Positions 15,950-25,178 are shown, numbered from the stretch's first letter. The stretch: 64,000 nt of DNA from Actinomycetes bacterium (GCA_023458095.1 JAEXAS010000034.1:1-64000); one strand, 5' to 3'. The notes: generated from the sequence alone by a model not told the origin. Numbers and translations are program-made.

Positions 15950-16549
15950 GTGGTTGCGTTACCGACGCTGGGTCGACAGCGGACTCTGGTCACCCTTCCC
16001 GAGGCTCAGACCTCGGAGCTGGTGTCGCTGTGCGAGGTGCTGTGCCAGGAGGGCTACACGACGTGGTCGGTGACGCCCGATCAGGTCGACACCGCCGTCG
16101 AACTGATGCAGGTCTTTGGCCGTCGAGCCCGGTTCGGGGTTCAGGACGTGGCTGATACGGCCGCGGTGCGTCGGATGGCGAAGGCTGGCGCCGCGTTCGT
16201 CTCGTCTCGACTGCTCCTGCCCAAATTGGTGAAAGCGGTTCCGGATTTCCCGGTCATTCTGGGGGGTGCCACCCCCACCGAGCTTGCGGCCGGATTGGAT
16301 GCCGGTGCGGCCGCAGTCCAGCTTTGGCCGGCCGATGGCTACACCCAAAGGAGTGCGGCCGGACTCATGTCGCTGCTTGGCGGGCGTCCCGTGATCGCGG
16401 CCGGCGAACTGGATCCGGAGGCCAATACCGAGTGGCTGCGTGCCGGAGCGGCCGGCGTATGGCCGGTGGGTTTGACCGATGCCTTGGCCCTCGGGGACGC
16501 CCTGGCCGATGTCCGCGACCTGCTGCATTGGTGGCGTCCCGCGCAGTAA
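15950..16549 (+). CDS. KDPG/KHG aldolase-like protein lacking the Schiff-base lysine
   Basis: About 199 residues from a GTG at 15950 preceded by GCAGGA; a longer in-frame start at 15878 has no clear ribosome site. The fold of Eda-type aldolases is suggested by AAVRRMAKAGAAFVSS, FPVILGGATPTELAAGLDAGA and the C-terminal RPVIAAGELDPEANTEWLRAGA. The position of the catalytic lysine (KFFPAE in Eda) reads VQLWPADG, so the residue is Gln, and the catalytic Glu is also not apparent. It may therefore bind a sugar phosphate without aldolase chemistry, or use another mechanism. It is monocistronic. Confidence 0.68.
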   Translation: MVALPTLGRQRTLVTLPEAQTSELVSLCEVLCQEGYTTWSVTPDQVDTAVELMQVFGRRARFGVQDVADTAAVRRMAKAGAAFVSSRLLLPKLVKAVPDFPVILGGATPTELAAGLDAGAAAVQLWPADGYTQRSAAGLMSLLGGRPVIAAGELDPEANTEWLRAGAAGVWPVGLTDALALGDALADVRDLLHWWRPAQ

Positions 16550-16583
16550 GGGATCGGCTGGGTGGAATGCCGGTCGGAAGTTC

Positions 16584-16613
16584 TTGCCCCGATCGGATTC
16601 CTTAAGTTAGTCT
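16584..16613 (+). promoter_or_regulatory. Candidate promoter for the gene at 16650
   Basis: TTGCCC at 16584 and TAGTCT at 16608 are separated by 18 bases, a plausible -35 and -10 pair ahead of the SH3b gene. Confidence 0.4.
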
Positions 16614-16649
16614 GAGAGCCCGCTCAGCTTCCCAGCAGGAAAGTCCTCC

Positions 16650-17540
16650 ATGTCGTATCAGCCGCGTCGGATCGCCGATCTGGGTGACCAGTCCCCGGAG
16701 TTGACCGACGGTGCTGACGAGCAGCAAGAGGCCCCGCGAAGCGCCGATACCCTCCTTGAGAAGCTCCTTCATCGGGGCGGGGGGCTGCTTGCAGCGGTGA
16801 CGGTGATTGCAGCCTCCGGCATGGTGTTCATGGGGGCCAGTGGCAGCAATGCAGCCGCGGTCACCCCTGCTGAGCCTCAGGCCGCCTTGGTGGCCGAGGA
16901 GTTGAGTAGTGCTGCACCTGGAGTGCTGCTCGTGAAGTCCGAGCCTCAGTTCATGGCCGTGAGCGTGCAATACACCACCGGCACCTTGACGGTCCGGTCG
17001 AAGGCCGACAAATCCTCCGAAGCGCTGGGCTCGTTGCCGGCAGCCACAGAGGTTGCCGCCACCGCCGAAGTCGAGGGTGACTACCGACAGATCCAGTACA
17101 AGGACCAACTGGGCTGGGTGCTGGCTGATTCCTTGAGCGACTCGATCAATGCCGCCGTCCCGAGTGGGACCAGCATGCAACCGTGCTCGCGCGGTTCCGC
17201 GGTGGAGAACAAGCTTCGCAAAAACACCATCTTCGTCTATCGATCCGTGTGTCCGCTGTTCCCCGGTGTGAACTCCTATGGTGGCTGGCGCGCCGGTGGT
17301 CGTCAGTTCCACAAGAATGGACGCGCCTTGGACATCATGCTCACCCCCGGCGCCGAGAGCGCCATGGGATGGCGGATCGCCAAGTACCTCACCTCACATG
17401 CTGCGGTTTTCCACATCGACCACGTGATCTTCGAGCAGAAGATCTGGACCCCGAGCAATCCCACTTGGAGTCATATGGCTAATCGGGGCTCGGTGACGGC
17501 GAACCACTTCGATCACGTTCACGTCGCCGTTCGCGCTTGA
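16650..17540 (+). CDS. Membrane-anchored or secreted SH3b protein with ARB_07466-type C-terminal domain
   Basis: 296 residues. A 45-residue cytosolic lead is followed by a hydrophobic segment (GGGLLAAVTVIAASGMVFMGA), so it is probably a type II anchored or secreted protein. Residues 105-165 form an SH3b domain (TLTVRSKADKSSEALGSLPAATEV, LGWVLADSL). The C-terminal 120 residues (NGRALDIMLTPGAESAMGWR, NHFDHVHVAV) match the domain seen in mycobacterial and actinobacterial wall proteins with a peptidase M15-like metal-site His-Asp pattern. It may act on peptidoglycan. The ATG follows AGGAAAG. Confidence 0.78.
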   Translation: MSYQPRRIADLGDQSPELTDGADEQQEAPRSADTLLEKLLHRGGGLLAAVTVIAASGMVFMGASGSNAAAVTPAEPQAALVAEELSSAAPGVLLVKSEPQFMAVSVQYTTGTLTVRSKADKSSEALGSLPAATEVAATAEVEGDYRQIQYKDQLGWVLADSLSDSINAAVPSGTSMQPCSRGSAVENKLRKNTIFVYRSVCPLFPGVNSYGGWRAGGRQFHKNGRALDIMLTPGAESAMGWRIAKYLTSHAAVFHIDHVIFEQKIWTPSNPTWSHMANRGSVTANHFDHVHVAVRA

Positions 17541-17555
17541 ACCGTCGACGTCCCC

Positions 17556-17561
17556 TAGGCT
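17556..17561 (+). promoter_or_regulatory. -10 element TAGGCT, leaderless start
   Basis: TAGGCT ends 7 bases before the GTG at 17569, so transcription would start at or next to the start codon. No ribosome site precedes the GTG. Confidence 0.5.
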
Positions 17562-17568
17562 GTGCGGC

Positions 17569-19398
17569 GTGAAGCGGGCCAAAAGCATTGAGAACTTCGG
17601 ACGCGCCCCCGTGCCTGAGTGGGAAGAACTGGCGCGCGCTGCCTGGCCGGGATCGGTGCCGATGCCGGTCTCGCAGTTCTTCGCCAAGCTGAACCTCTCG
17701 GTCTTCGTGCTGGGGCTGATCGCGCTGCTCACCGCAGCCTGGCTGCATCTGCCCTGGCTGGCTCTGGGCGCGTGGCTGGTGACCGCCGGGGCGGATTGGT
17801 TATCCACCCGGGCGGATCCGCCCGCCACCCGGCTGCTCGATCTGATCGGCCTGCGTCCCCAAGCCCGGGCTCTGCTGCGCAGTGCGTTGGCTGCTGCGGT
17901 GATCTTCACCTCCGGCCTGCCGAATGCGGACACCGCTGGGCTTTCCTACGTCACCGCAGTGATGATCATCCAGCTTGCGTGGTTCGTGCAGCCGACGCTG
18001 GCCACCTGGGTATGGCGCTCCGCGCCCCCGCTGCAGTACCTGCCGCAGCGCGGCGGTCAGCCCCGCACCATGCGGCGCTATGCGGCCATCTACGCTCGCG
18101 CTGTCGGAACCCCGGTCGTGATGTTGCTGCTGGAGCTGATCGTCCTGGTGGACGCGGTGCTGGCCGAATTCGAACCGAAGGCCTCGATGCTGGTGTTGCT
18201 TGGCCTCACCGTGGCCGGCGCCGCAGCCGAGACTGCGCTGATCTACCTGGGGTGGACCGCCTATCAGGCCTTCACCGCCCGCCGGGACGCCGCCGACACC
18301 GCCCAACGATTGGTGGGGGCGCTGAGCGAGAAGGAGCCCAGCTTCGTGGTCTACGTCTCGCTGGGTGCCCGGCAGGCCAAGTACATCGTCAACCAGTGGT
18401 TGCCGACCTTCGAGAAGATCAGCCAGGACGGACTGCTGATCGTGCGCGAGGCGAGCCAACTCGCCGAGCTGGAGACCACTCGGCACCCGGTGGTTTATGC
18501 CCCGAGCCAGCGTGACGTCGAGATGCTGATCGTGCCCAGCGTCAAGGCTGCGTTCTACCTGGCCTTCGGTGAGCGCAACGGTCAACTCCAACTCAACCCC
18601 ACCCTCAAGCATGTGATGCTGTTGCACGGGGAATCGGACAAGGCCACCAGCGCCAACAACCTCGCCCGCGGCATGACCGAGGTGTGGGTGGCGGGCCAGG
18701 TGGCCGTGGATCGCTATCTGAACGCAGGGGTGGATCTTCCCCCGGAGCGCTTCGCGATCGTGGGACGGCCGCAGTCGGCCGAACTGCCGGTCGGACCGAC
18801 CGGCAACAAGCATCCGATCGTGCTGTACGCCCCGACCTTCGAGGGCTACTACGAGCACACCTACTACACCTCGCTGGACCGTATGGGGGTGCGAATCGTC
18901 CGCAAACTGCTGCGCGACTATCCCGATCTGCGGATCTGGTTCCGTCCGCACCCGGCCAGCGGCGTGCGGCTTCCGTCGATGCTGACCGCGATCACCGAGA
19001 TCGGCACGATCCTGCGCCGGGCCGGCGACGGTCATCGCGTGACCGCCGATGACGACCTGAGCCTGACCGAATGCCTGTCCAGCGCCGACATCTTGATCTC
19101 GGACATCTCCAGCGTGGCCACCGATTACCTCTACACCGAGCGTCCGGTGATCACAGCCAACCCGCAGGGCCTGAGCCAGGCGGAGTTCGTGGGCACCTTT
19201 CCCACTCAGGCCAGTTCCTACCTGATCGGGGCCAACCTGGAAGGTCTGAACCAGGCCATCGACTTGGCCTTGGGTGAGGACCCCCTGGCCGCGGCACGGC
19301 TGGCGATGAAGAAGCGGGTGCTGGGAGATACCCCCCACGGGCCGCAGGCGGCGTTCGCGGCCAATGTATCTCGGTTGATTGGCACTGATCCGGCCTAG
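17569..19398 (+). CDS. CDP-glycerol glycerophosphotransferase family protein
   Basis: 609 residues. An N-terminal half with several hydrophobic segments is followed by a TagF/TarL-like glycerophosphotransferase domain: LLHGESDKA, HPIVLYAPTFEGYYEHTYY, LRIWFRPHPASG, and SSADILISDISSVATDYLYTERPV. These enzymes add glycerol phosphate from CDP-glycerol to build teichoic acid-type polymers. The nearby ABC exporter (21.2-22.8 kb) and TagD-like gene support this. The membrane portion is unusual for TagF and suggests that it acts at the membrane. The GTG start has a TAGGCT promoter element 7 bases upstream, so the mRNA is likely leaderless. Confidence 0.82.
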   Translation: MKRAKSIENFGRAPVPEWEELARAAWPGSVPMPVSQFFAKLNLSVFVLGLIALLTAAWLHLPWLALGAWLVTAGADWLSTRADPPATRLLDLIGLRPQARALLRSALAAAVIFTSGLPNADTAGLSYVTAVMIIQLAWFVQPTLATWVWRSAPPLQYLPQRGGQPRTMRRYAAIYARAVGTPVVMLLLELIVLVDAVLAEFEPKASMLVLLGLTVAGAAAETALIYLGWTAYQAFTARRDAADTAQRLVGALSEKEPSFVVYVSLGARQAKYIVNQWLPTFEKISQDGLLIVREASQLAELETTRHPVVYAPSQRDVEMLIVPSVKAAFYLAFGERNGQLQLNPTLKHVMLLHGESDKATSANNLARGMTEVWVAGQVAVDRYLNAGVDLPPERFAIVGRPQSAELPVGPTGNKHPIVLYAPTFEGYYEHTYYTSLDRMGVRIVRKLLRDYPDLRIWFRPHPASGVRLPSMLTAITEIGTILRRAGDGHRVTADDDLSLTECLSSADILISDISSVATDYLYTERPVITANPQGLSQAEFVGTFPTQASSYLIGANLEGLNQAIDLALGEDPLAAARLAMKKRVLGDTPHGPQAAFAANVSRLIGTDPA

Positions 19399-19401
19399 GC
19401 T
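19396..19401 (+). promoter_or_regulatory. -10 element TAGGCT, leaderless start of pgi
   Basis: TAGGCT ends 6 bases before the pgi ATG at 19408; its first bases overlap the stop of the preceding gene. TTGATT lies 15 bases upstream as a possible weak -35. Confidence 0.5.
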
Positions 19402-19407
19402 GGGGGC

Positions 19408-21087
19408 ATGACGCCACCGGTTGACCCCACCACCACGACGGCCTGGCGTGCGCTGCAGGCGCTCGCCGACAACTTCCATCCCGATCTGCGCGAGTGGTTC
19501 GCCAGCGACCCGGGCCGTGCTGAGCGATTCAGTTTCACCGCGGCCGACCTCTTCGTCGATCTGTCGAAGAACCTGCTCACCGACGACCTTCGTGACGCCC
19601 TGGTTGCTTTGGCCGAAGAGGTCGAGCTGCCCGCCCGTCGCGACGCCATGTTCGCCGGCGAACGGATCAACGTCACCGAGAACCGTGCCGTTCTGCATAC
19701 CGCCCTGCGCCGCGAGCGCGGCGAGACGGTGCTGCTGGACGGTATCAACGTGGTGGCTGAGGTTCACCAGGTGCTGGACCGGATCTACGCCTTCGCCGAC
19801 GAGGTTCGCAGCGGTCGGTGGCGCGGTATCACCGGAAAGCCGATCACCACCGTCATCAACATCGGGATCGGTGGCTCGGATCTGGGGCCGGTGATGGTCT
19901 ATGAAGCGCTGGCGCCTTATGTGCAGCCCGGATTGGAGTGTCGATTCATCTCCAATATCGATCCCACCGATCTGGCTCAGAAGACCGCCGGATTGGATCC
20001 GGAGACCACTTTGTTCATCGTGGCGTCCAAGACCTTCACCACCTTAGAGACGTTGACCAATGCCCGCCTGGCTCGCGCTTGGCTGCTCGAGGGGCTGCGA
20101 GCCGCCGGCGCGATCACGACGACTGACGATGCTGCCCGAGCGGCGGTTGCTCGGCATTTCGTGGCGGTCTCCACCGCCTTGGACAAGGTCGCCGACTTCG
20201 GGATCGACCCGGCCAACGCTTTCGGCTTCTGGGATTGGGTGGGCGGCCGCTATTCGGTGGACTCGGCGGTGGGTACTGCGGTGGCGGTCGCCATCGGTCC
20301 GGCTGCCTTCGCTGACTTTCTGGCCGGCTTCCGCGCCATTGACGAACACTTCCAGACCGCGCCACTGGCCGAGAATGTACCGGTATTGATGGGTCTATTG
20401 AACGTCTGGTACCGCAACTTCCTGGGCGCGGCCAGTCACGCGGTGCTGCCCTACGCCCAACAGTTGCACCGCTTCGCCGCTTACCTGCAGCAGCTCACCA
20501 TGGAGTCCAACGGCAAGGGTGTACGCAGTGACGGACGCCCGGTCACCACGGCGACCGGCGAGGTGTTCTGGGGCGAGCCGGGTACCAATGGCCAACACGC
20601 CTTCTATCAGTTGATCCACCAGGGCACGGTCCTGATTCCGGCCGATTTCGTGGCGGTGGCCAATCCCGCCTATCCGCTGGTCGATGGCCACGCTGATGTT
20701 CACGAACTGTTCTTGGCCAACTTCTTCGCTCAGACCAAGGCGTTGGCATTCGGCAAGACCGTCGAAGAGGTGCGCGCCGAAGGCACTGCGGAGGCGGTGG
20801 TTCCGGCCCGGGTCTTCTCCGGCAACCGCCCGACCACCTCGATCATGGCGCCGGCCCTGACTCCGTCGGTGGTCGGCCAGTTGATCGCCCTGTATGAGCA
20901 CATCACCTTCACTCAAGGTGTGGTGTGGGGAATCAACAGCTTCGACCAGTGGGGCGTCGAGTTGGGTAAGCAGTTGGCGCTGCAAATCGCGCCGGCGGTA
21001 GCCGGTGACGCGGCGGCGCTGGCCGGGCAGGACTCGTCCAGCCGGTCCCTGGTGGAGTACTACCTGACCCACCGGGAGCGCGGCTGA
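19408..21087 (+). CDS. pgi: Glucose-6-phosphate isomerase
   Basis: 559 residues, normal length for the long bacterial Pgi. It interconverts glucose-6-phosphate and fructose-6-phosphate. Visible motifs are NIGIGGSDLGPVM (about residues 150-162), RFISNIDPTD, VASKTFTTLET and the active-site SNGKGVRSDG and GINSFDQWGVELGK. It starts just after a TAGGCT promoter element and is not obviously coupled to the glycerophosphotransferase upstream. Together with ppgK and the tandem PFK in this window it gives the upper part of glycolysis. Confidence 0.97.
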   Translation: MTPPVDPTTTTAWRALQALADNFHPDLREWFASDPGRAERFSFTAADLFVDLSKNLLTDDLRDALVALAEEVELPARRDAMFAGERINVTENRAVLHTALRRERGETVLLDGINVVAEVHQVLDRIYAFADEVRSGRWRGITGKPITTVINIGIGGSDLGPVMVYEALAPYVQPGLECRFISNIDPTDLAQKTAGLDPETTLFIVASKTFTTLETLTNARLARAWLLEGLRAAGAITTTDDAARAAVARHFVAVSTALDKVADFGIDPANAFGFWDWVGGRYSVDSAVGTAVAVAIGPAAFADFLAGFRAIDEHFQTAPLAENVPVLMGLLNVWYRNFLGAASHAVLPYAQQLHRFAAYLQQLTMESNGKGVRSDGRPVTTATGEVFWGEPGTNGQHAFYQLIHQGTVLIPADFVAVANPAYPLVDGHADVHELFLANFFAQTKALAFGKTVEEVRAEGTAEAVVPARVFSGNRPTTSIMAPALTPSVVGQLIALYEHITFTQGVVWGINSFDQWGVELGKQLALQIAPAVAGDAAALAGQDSSSRSLVEYYLTHRERG

Positions 21088-21198
21088 GAGCCGTGAGCGC
21101 GTCCACACTCGGATTGCACTAAGCTCGCACAGGCGACAAATGAGAGTTGAGTTGCGAGAACGTCAGATACGTTGCGCCCGATGGGAGCAGTCACAAGC

Positions 21199-22062
21199 AT
21201 GAACCAGATCGAACTGGCCGACCAGTACGGTCTGCGGCGGGTTGGCGCCAGACCGGGGATCTGGTCCTACCTGAAGCAGACATGGCAACGGCGCGATTTC
21301 ATCGGCACGATGGCCGCGTACCGGATGTCGGTGGAGAATCAGCAGAATCGCCTGGGGGCCTTCTGGCTGGTGCTGAGGCCAGCCTTGAACGCCCTGATCT
21401 ATGGCCTGATCTTCGGGGTTCTGCAGGGCAGCAATCGTCCGGCCGATTACACCGCCTACGTCGTCATCGGCGTGTTCATGTTTGGCTTCTTCTCCGGCTC
21501 CTTCAACAAGGGTGCCAAAGCGATCACCGGCAACCGAGGGCTGGTGCAATCGCTGTCCTTTCCCCGGTTGGCATTGCCGCTGGCAACGGTCGTCGAGGAG
21601 TTCCTGAGCCTGCTGCTGTCCATGGTGGCGATGTTCGCGATTCTGATCATCGCCGGACACTTCCCGACCTGGAACTGGCTGCTGCTGATTCCGCTACTGG
21701 CGCTCTACACCTTGTTCAACACCGGGGTGGCGCTGATCACGGCTCGATTGACGGTTCACTTCCGGGACCTCACCCAGATTCTGCCGGTGATCTCGCGACT
21801 GCTGTTCTACACCTCCGGTGTGCTGTTCGATGTGACCAAGATCTTCAAGTCGCACCCCTGGGTCATTCAGATCTACGACTGGCATCCGCTGTACCAGACG
21901 CTGATCATCGCCCGCTATGCCTTGATGTCGGACAGCGGTCCCGAAGCCGGCATCAGCTACGACCCCATGTATTGGGTCTATCTGAGCGGCTGGGCCGTCG
22001 TGGCCATCGTGGGTGGATTCCTGTTCTTCTGGGCTGCCGAGGAGCGTTACGGACGTGAGTGA
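21199..22062 (+). CDS. ABC transporter permease, polysaccharide/teichoic acid export type
   Basis: 287 residues, six predicted membrane segments (first at about residue 60). ABC-2 permease of the TagG/Wzm kind. The motif QNRLGAFWLVLRPALNALIYG is the N-terminal signature, and FRDLTQILPVISRLLFYTSGVLFD near the last third is typical of polysaccharide exporters. It overlaps the ATPase gene by 8 bases, so they form one transporter. An ATG at 21181 is an alternative start; the 21199 ATG was chosen because GGGAGC lies ahead of it. Confidence 0.87.
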   Translation: MNQIELADQYGLRRVGARPGIWSYLKQTWQRRDFIGTMAAYRMSVENQQNRLGAFWLVLRPALNALIYGLIFGVLQGSNRPADYTAYVVIGVFMFGFFSGSFNKGAKAITGNRGLVQSLSFPRLALPLATVVEEFLSLLLSMVAMFAILIIAGHFPTWNWLLLIPLLALYTLFNTGVALITARLTVHFRDLTQILPVISRLLFYTSGVLFDVTKIFKSHPWVIQIYDWHPLYQTLIIARYALMSDSGPEAGISYDPMYWVYLSGWAVVAIVGGFLFFWAAEERYGRE

Positions 22063-22789
22063 TCGCAAGCCTGTCCTCGTCGTTGACGAGGTCCATGTGG
22101 AATACAAGGTCTACGCCAGCGGCAAGGCCTACCGTCCCAATGCCAAGGCCCAACGCCGGGCCACCCGCGGGCTGCGCGTCGTGCACGCGCTCAAGGGCGT
22201 CTCCTTCGTCGCCTATGAGAATGAATCGATCGGGGTGATTGGTACCAACGGCTCGGGCAAGTCCACGCTCATGCGGGCACTGGTGGGTTTGACCCCGCCG
22301 AGCGCCGGTGCGGTGTATGCCTCCTCGCGTCCGAACATGCTCGGGGTGGGCGCGGCTCTGCTTCCGGAACTGTCCGGAGAACGCAACATCGTGTTGGGTG
22401 GTTTGGCGCTGGGATTCCAGAAGAGCGAGATCAATGCCCTGCGTGACGAGATCGTGCAGTTCTCCGAACTCCAAGACTTCATCGATCTGCCGATGCGGAC
22501 CTACTCCTCCGGTATGCAGGCCCGCCTGAAGTTCGCCATCGCGGCCTCCAAGCAGCATGACATTCTGATTGTGGACGAAGCGCTCAGCGTGGGCGACAAG
22601 CGATTCCGGCAGCGCAGTGAGGACCGCATCCGGGAGATCCGCGACAATGCCGGTACCGTGTTCCTGGTTTCCCACTCGATGGGGTCGATCCGGGACACCT
22701 GCGATCGGGTGATCTGGCTCGAAAAGGGTGTGTTGGTCATGGACGGTCCCACCAAGGAAGTCGTCGACGCCTATGAGGCGACCCGTTAG
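22055..22789 (+). CDS. ABC transporter ATPase, polysaccharide/teichoic acid export type
   Basis: About 244 residues from the GTG at 22055 (GAGGAG upstream), overlapping the permease. Motifs: Walker A GTNGSGKST, signature YSSGMQARLKF, Walker B ILIVDEALS and the H-loop SHSMGS. The lack of a C-terminal carbohydrate-binding domain makes it TagH-like rather than of the Wzt type. It would power export of the polymer made by the glycerophosphotransferase. Confidence 0.9.
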   Translation: MSDRKPVLVVDEVHVEYKVYASGKAYRPNAKAQRRATRGLRVVHALKGVSFVAYENESIGVIGTNGSGKSTLMRALVGLTPPSAGAVYASSRPNMLGVGAALLPELSGERNIVLGGLALGFQKSEINALRDEIVQFSELQDFIDLPMRTYSSGMQARLKFAIAASKQHDILIVDEALSVGDKRFRQRSEDRIREIRDNAGTVFLVSHSMGSIRDTCDRVIWLEKGVLVMDGPTKEVVDAYEATR

Positions 22790-22825
22790 CGACGAAGAGA
22801 GTCGGTGCAGCGTGGCAGGCAACTC

Positions 22826-24184
22826 GTGACGATCAAGGTCATTACCTACGGCACCTTCGACATGTTCCACGAAGGCCACCGCCGCCTCTTGGAGCGCGCC
22901 CGTGAGTTCGGCGACCATCTCACCGTCGCGGTCACCAGCGAAGTCTACGACGCCACTCGCGGCAAGCTGAACGTTCAAGAGGGCCTCAGTCAACGCCTCG
23001 ACGGGGTGCGGCGCAGCGGGCTGGCCGACGAGATCATCGTCGAAGAGTATGAAGGCCAAAAGCTGCACGACATCCAGAGCCGGGGCATCGACGTCTTCGT
23101 CATCGGCTCGGACTGGAGCGGCAAGTTCGACTACCTGTCGCCCTACTGCAAGGTCGTCTATCTGGAACGCACCAAGGGCATCTCCAGCACCGATCTACGG
23201 GCTCAACGTAACGGGGTGATCCGCATCGGAGTGCTCGGATCGGGCCGTATCGCGGCACGCTTCGTCCCGGAGAGCCGCTTCGTCAGCGGCGTCAGTGTGG
23301 AGGCGGTCTACAGCCCCACCCCAGCCCACGCCCAGGCCTTTGCCGCCGAGCATGAGCTCACGGCAGCCTGCGCCGACTACGCGGAGCTCCTTGATCAGGT
23401 CGACGCGGTCTACCTGGCGACACCACACGGCACCCACGCTGACTACGCTCGCACCGCCATCGCTGCCGGCAAACACGTGCTGTGCGAGAAGCCGATGACT
23501 CTCAGCGCCGACCAAACCGCTGAACTGTACGAGCTGGCGGCCGCGGCCAATGTGGTCCTGCTGGAAGGCATCAAGACCGCTTATGCGCCCGGTTTTCGCC
23601 GGTTGCTGGCGATCGCGCAAAGCGGCACCATCGGGCAGGTGGTGTCGATTGAGGCCACCTTCACCAAGCTGGTGCCGACCGGACGAGAGCAGCAGGCCCC
23701 CGATGGTGGGGCCATCTCGGAGTTGGCCAGCTATGTACTACTGCCCGCAGTCAAGATCTTCGGAACCGACCACGCCCAGGTGCGCGCCACCTCCTTCAAG
23801 GCCACCAGCGACGCGGTTGAACAGTTCTCCAGCATCGAGGTCTGCTACCCCGGAGGCCTGTGCACGGGTCGGGTCGGCATCGGGGTGAAGGCCGAGGGCG
23901 AACTGATCATCGCCGGTACCGAGGGCTACCTCTACGTGCCAGCACCGTGGTGGCTCACCGACTACTTCGAGATCCGCTACGAGAACCCCGGAAACCGGGA
24001 GCGGCGCTATGTCGACTTCGCGGGGGCCGGGTTACGTTACGAGATCGCCGAGTTCGCCTCGGTGATCCGGGCCGGTGCCACGACCAGCTACATGCTGCGT
24101 CCGGAGGAATCGGTGGCGCTGGCCAGGCTCATCGAGAGCGCCCGGTCTGAGCAGCACTTCTTGGCCGACACGGTGCGGGACTGA
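22826..24184 (+). CDS. TagD-like cytidylyltransferase fused to a Gfo/Idh/MocA oxidoreductase
   Basis: About 452 residues. Residues 1-130 form a glycerol-3-phosphate cytidylyltransferase-like domain with GTFDMFHEGHRRLLERA (the HXGH nucleotide site) and the RTKGISSTDLR motif. From about 140 onward the chain is a Gfo/Idh/MocA dehydrogenase (GVLGSGRIAARFVPES, then LLEGIKTAYAPGFRRLL). The first part would make CDP-glycerol or a related CDP-polyol; the second could reduce or oxidise the sugar or polyol. The two domains are normally separate proteins. The GTG at 22826 fits the TagD N-terminus; an in-frame GTG at 22805 is also possible. It follows the exporter genes by 16 to 37 bases. Confidence 0.87.
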   Translation: MTIKVITYGTFDMFHEGHRRLLERAREFGDHLTVAVTSEVYDATRGKLNVQEGLSQRLDGVRRSGLADEIIVEEYEGQKLHDIQSRGIDVFVIGSDWSGKFDYLSPYCKVVYLERTKGISSTDLRAQRNGVIRIGVLGSGRIAARFVPESRFVSGVSVEAVYSPTPAHAQAFAAEHELTAACADYAELLDQVDAVYLATPHGTHADYARTAIAAGKHVLCEKPMTLSADQTAELYELAAAANVVLLEGIKTAYAPGFRRLLAIAQSGTIGQVVSIEATFTKLVPTGREQQAPDGGAISELASYVLLPAVKIFGTDHAQVRATSFKATSDAVEQFSSIEVCYPGGLCTGRVGIGVKAEGELIIAGTEGYLYVPAPWWLTDYFEIRYENPGNRERRYVDFAGAGLRYEIAEFASVIRAGATTSYMLRPEESVALARLIESARSEQHFLADTVRD

Positions 24185-24186
24185 TC

Positions 24187-24798
24187 ATGCGGCCTGTGTC
24201 GCGGGCGCTGGTCACCACCGGAGTCGTGGCCGGACTGGGCGTGGCCGGAGTCTCGGTGGCCGTCCAGTTGATCGCTCGGGATCGCATTGCCGACATCGAT
24301 GCCGTGCCGTCCACTCCGGTCGGTCTGGTCTTGGGGGCGCAGGTCCTGCCCGATCTGGTCCCTTCGGTGTACCTGCAGGCGCGATTAGACGTCGCCGCCC
24401 AGTTGTACGCCCGCGGGCTGGTGGAGCGGCTGTTGGTTTCTGGGGACGGCCGGTCGCGCTTCTATGACGAGACTACGACCATGGCTACCTATCTGATTCG
24501 GCGCGGTGTCCCCGCCGATCGCATCGACATCGACCCGCTCGGTTTGGACACCTTCGCCTCCTGTCAACGTGCCCGCGACGAGTTCGGCGTGCAGCGCCTG
24601 ACGGTGATCACACAGCGTTATCACCTGCCCCGGGCCCTGGCCGCGTGTGCTGCTTTGGGAATCGATGCCTGGGGTGTGCCTGACACCACGGTGACACGCC
24701 TCTCGCGGCGCTGGCTGCACGGCTGGACCCGGGAGCTGGCCGCCAACCTCAAGCTGGTCGCCGATATCGTGCGCCAGCGTCAACTCTCGCAGAGCTGA
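24187..24798 (+). CDS. SanA/YdcF-like (DUF218) membrane protein
   Basis: 203 residues with an N-terminal membrane anchor (TTGVVAGLGVAGVSVAVQLIA) and a DUF218-type fold: VGLVLGAQVLPD, LLVSGDGRSRFYDET, IDPLGLDTFASCQRA, VITQRYHLPRALAAC. SanA-like proteins are linked to envelope integrity in enterobacteria; the substrate is unknown. The ATG is 3 bases from the previous stop, so it belongs to the wall-polymer operon. Confidence 0.83.
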   Translation: MRPVSRALVTTGVVAGLGVAGVSVAVQLIARDRIADIDAVPSTPVGLVLGAQVLPDLVPSVYLQARLDVAAQLYARGLVERLLVSGDGRSRFYDETTTMATYLIRRGVPADRIDIDPLGLDTFASCQRARDEFGVQRLTVITQRYHLPRALAACAALGIDAWGVPDTTVTRLSRRWLHGWTRELAANLKLVADIVRQRQLSQS

Positions 24799-24900
24799 CG
24801 CAGGCAGAGGCGCCCGCAAACCCTGCCCGGTGTCCCTGCTTTTCTCCCGACGCCTGCTCGGCTTTCGCACCGATCCGGCTTTCGCGCCACTCTGCTTCTC

Positions 24901-25094
24901 GTTCCCTGAGCCGTTTCTTGTTCCCTGAGCCGACCTGTTTCTTGTTCCCTGAGTCGGTCTGTTTGTTGTTCCCTGAGCTTGTCGAAGGGTGGGCTTCGAC
25001 AAGCTCGGCGAGCGGGTGGTGTTTGTTTCGTGAGCCGATCTGGTTGGCGTTCCCGGAGTCGGTCTGTTTGTTGTTCCCTGAGCTTGTCGAAGGG
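24901..25094. repeat. Cluster of dispersed palindromic repeats before argS
   Basis: The 380-base gap between 24798 and argS contains direct GTTCCCTGAGCCG-type copies (24901, 24921, 24945) and two full copies of CCCTGAGCTTGTCGAAGGG at 24971-24989 and 25076-25094. The first is followed by an inverted copy (GGCTTCGACAAGCTC). The same core recurs at 26971-27072 and 62502-62664. This is a dispersed repeat family, probably non-coding. Confidence 0.75.
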
Positions 25095-25178
25095 TGCTGA
25101 AGGGCGGTCGGGCGCCGCCAAGGGGCCGTTCGTGGCCCGGATCAAGCCGCTTGGTTTGGGCGTGGGAGAATATCCCTC

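Noticed and set aside
17800..19767. Open frame of 655 codons opposite the glycerophosphotransferase and pgi
   Set aside because: It is a shadow of the plus-strand genes and contains no recognisable motif.
24901..25094. CRISPR array
   Set aside because: Repeats are palindromic and irregularly spaced, both orientations occur, and no cas genes are near.
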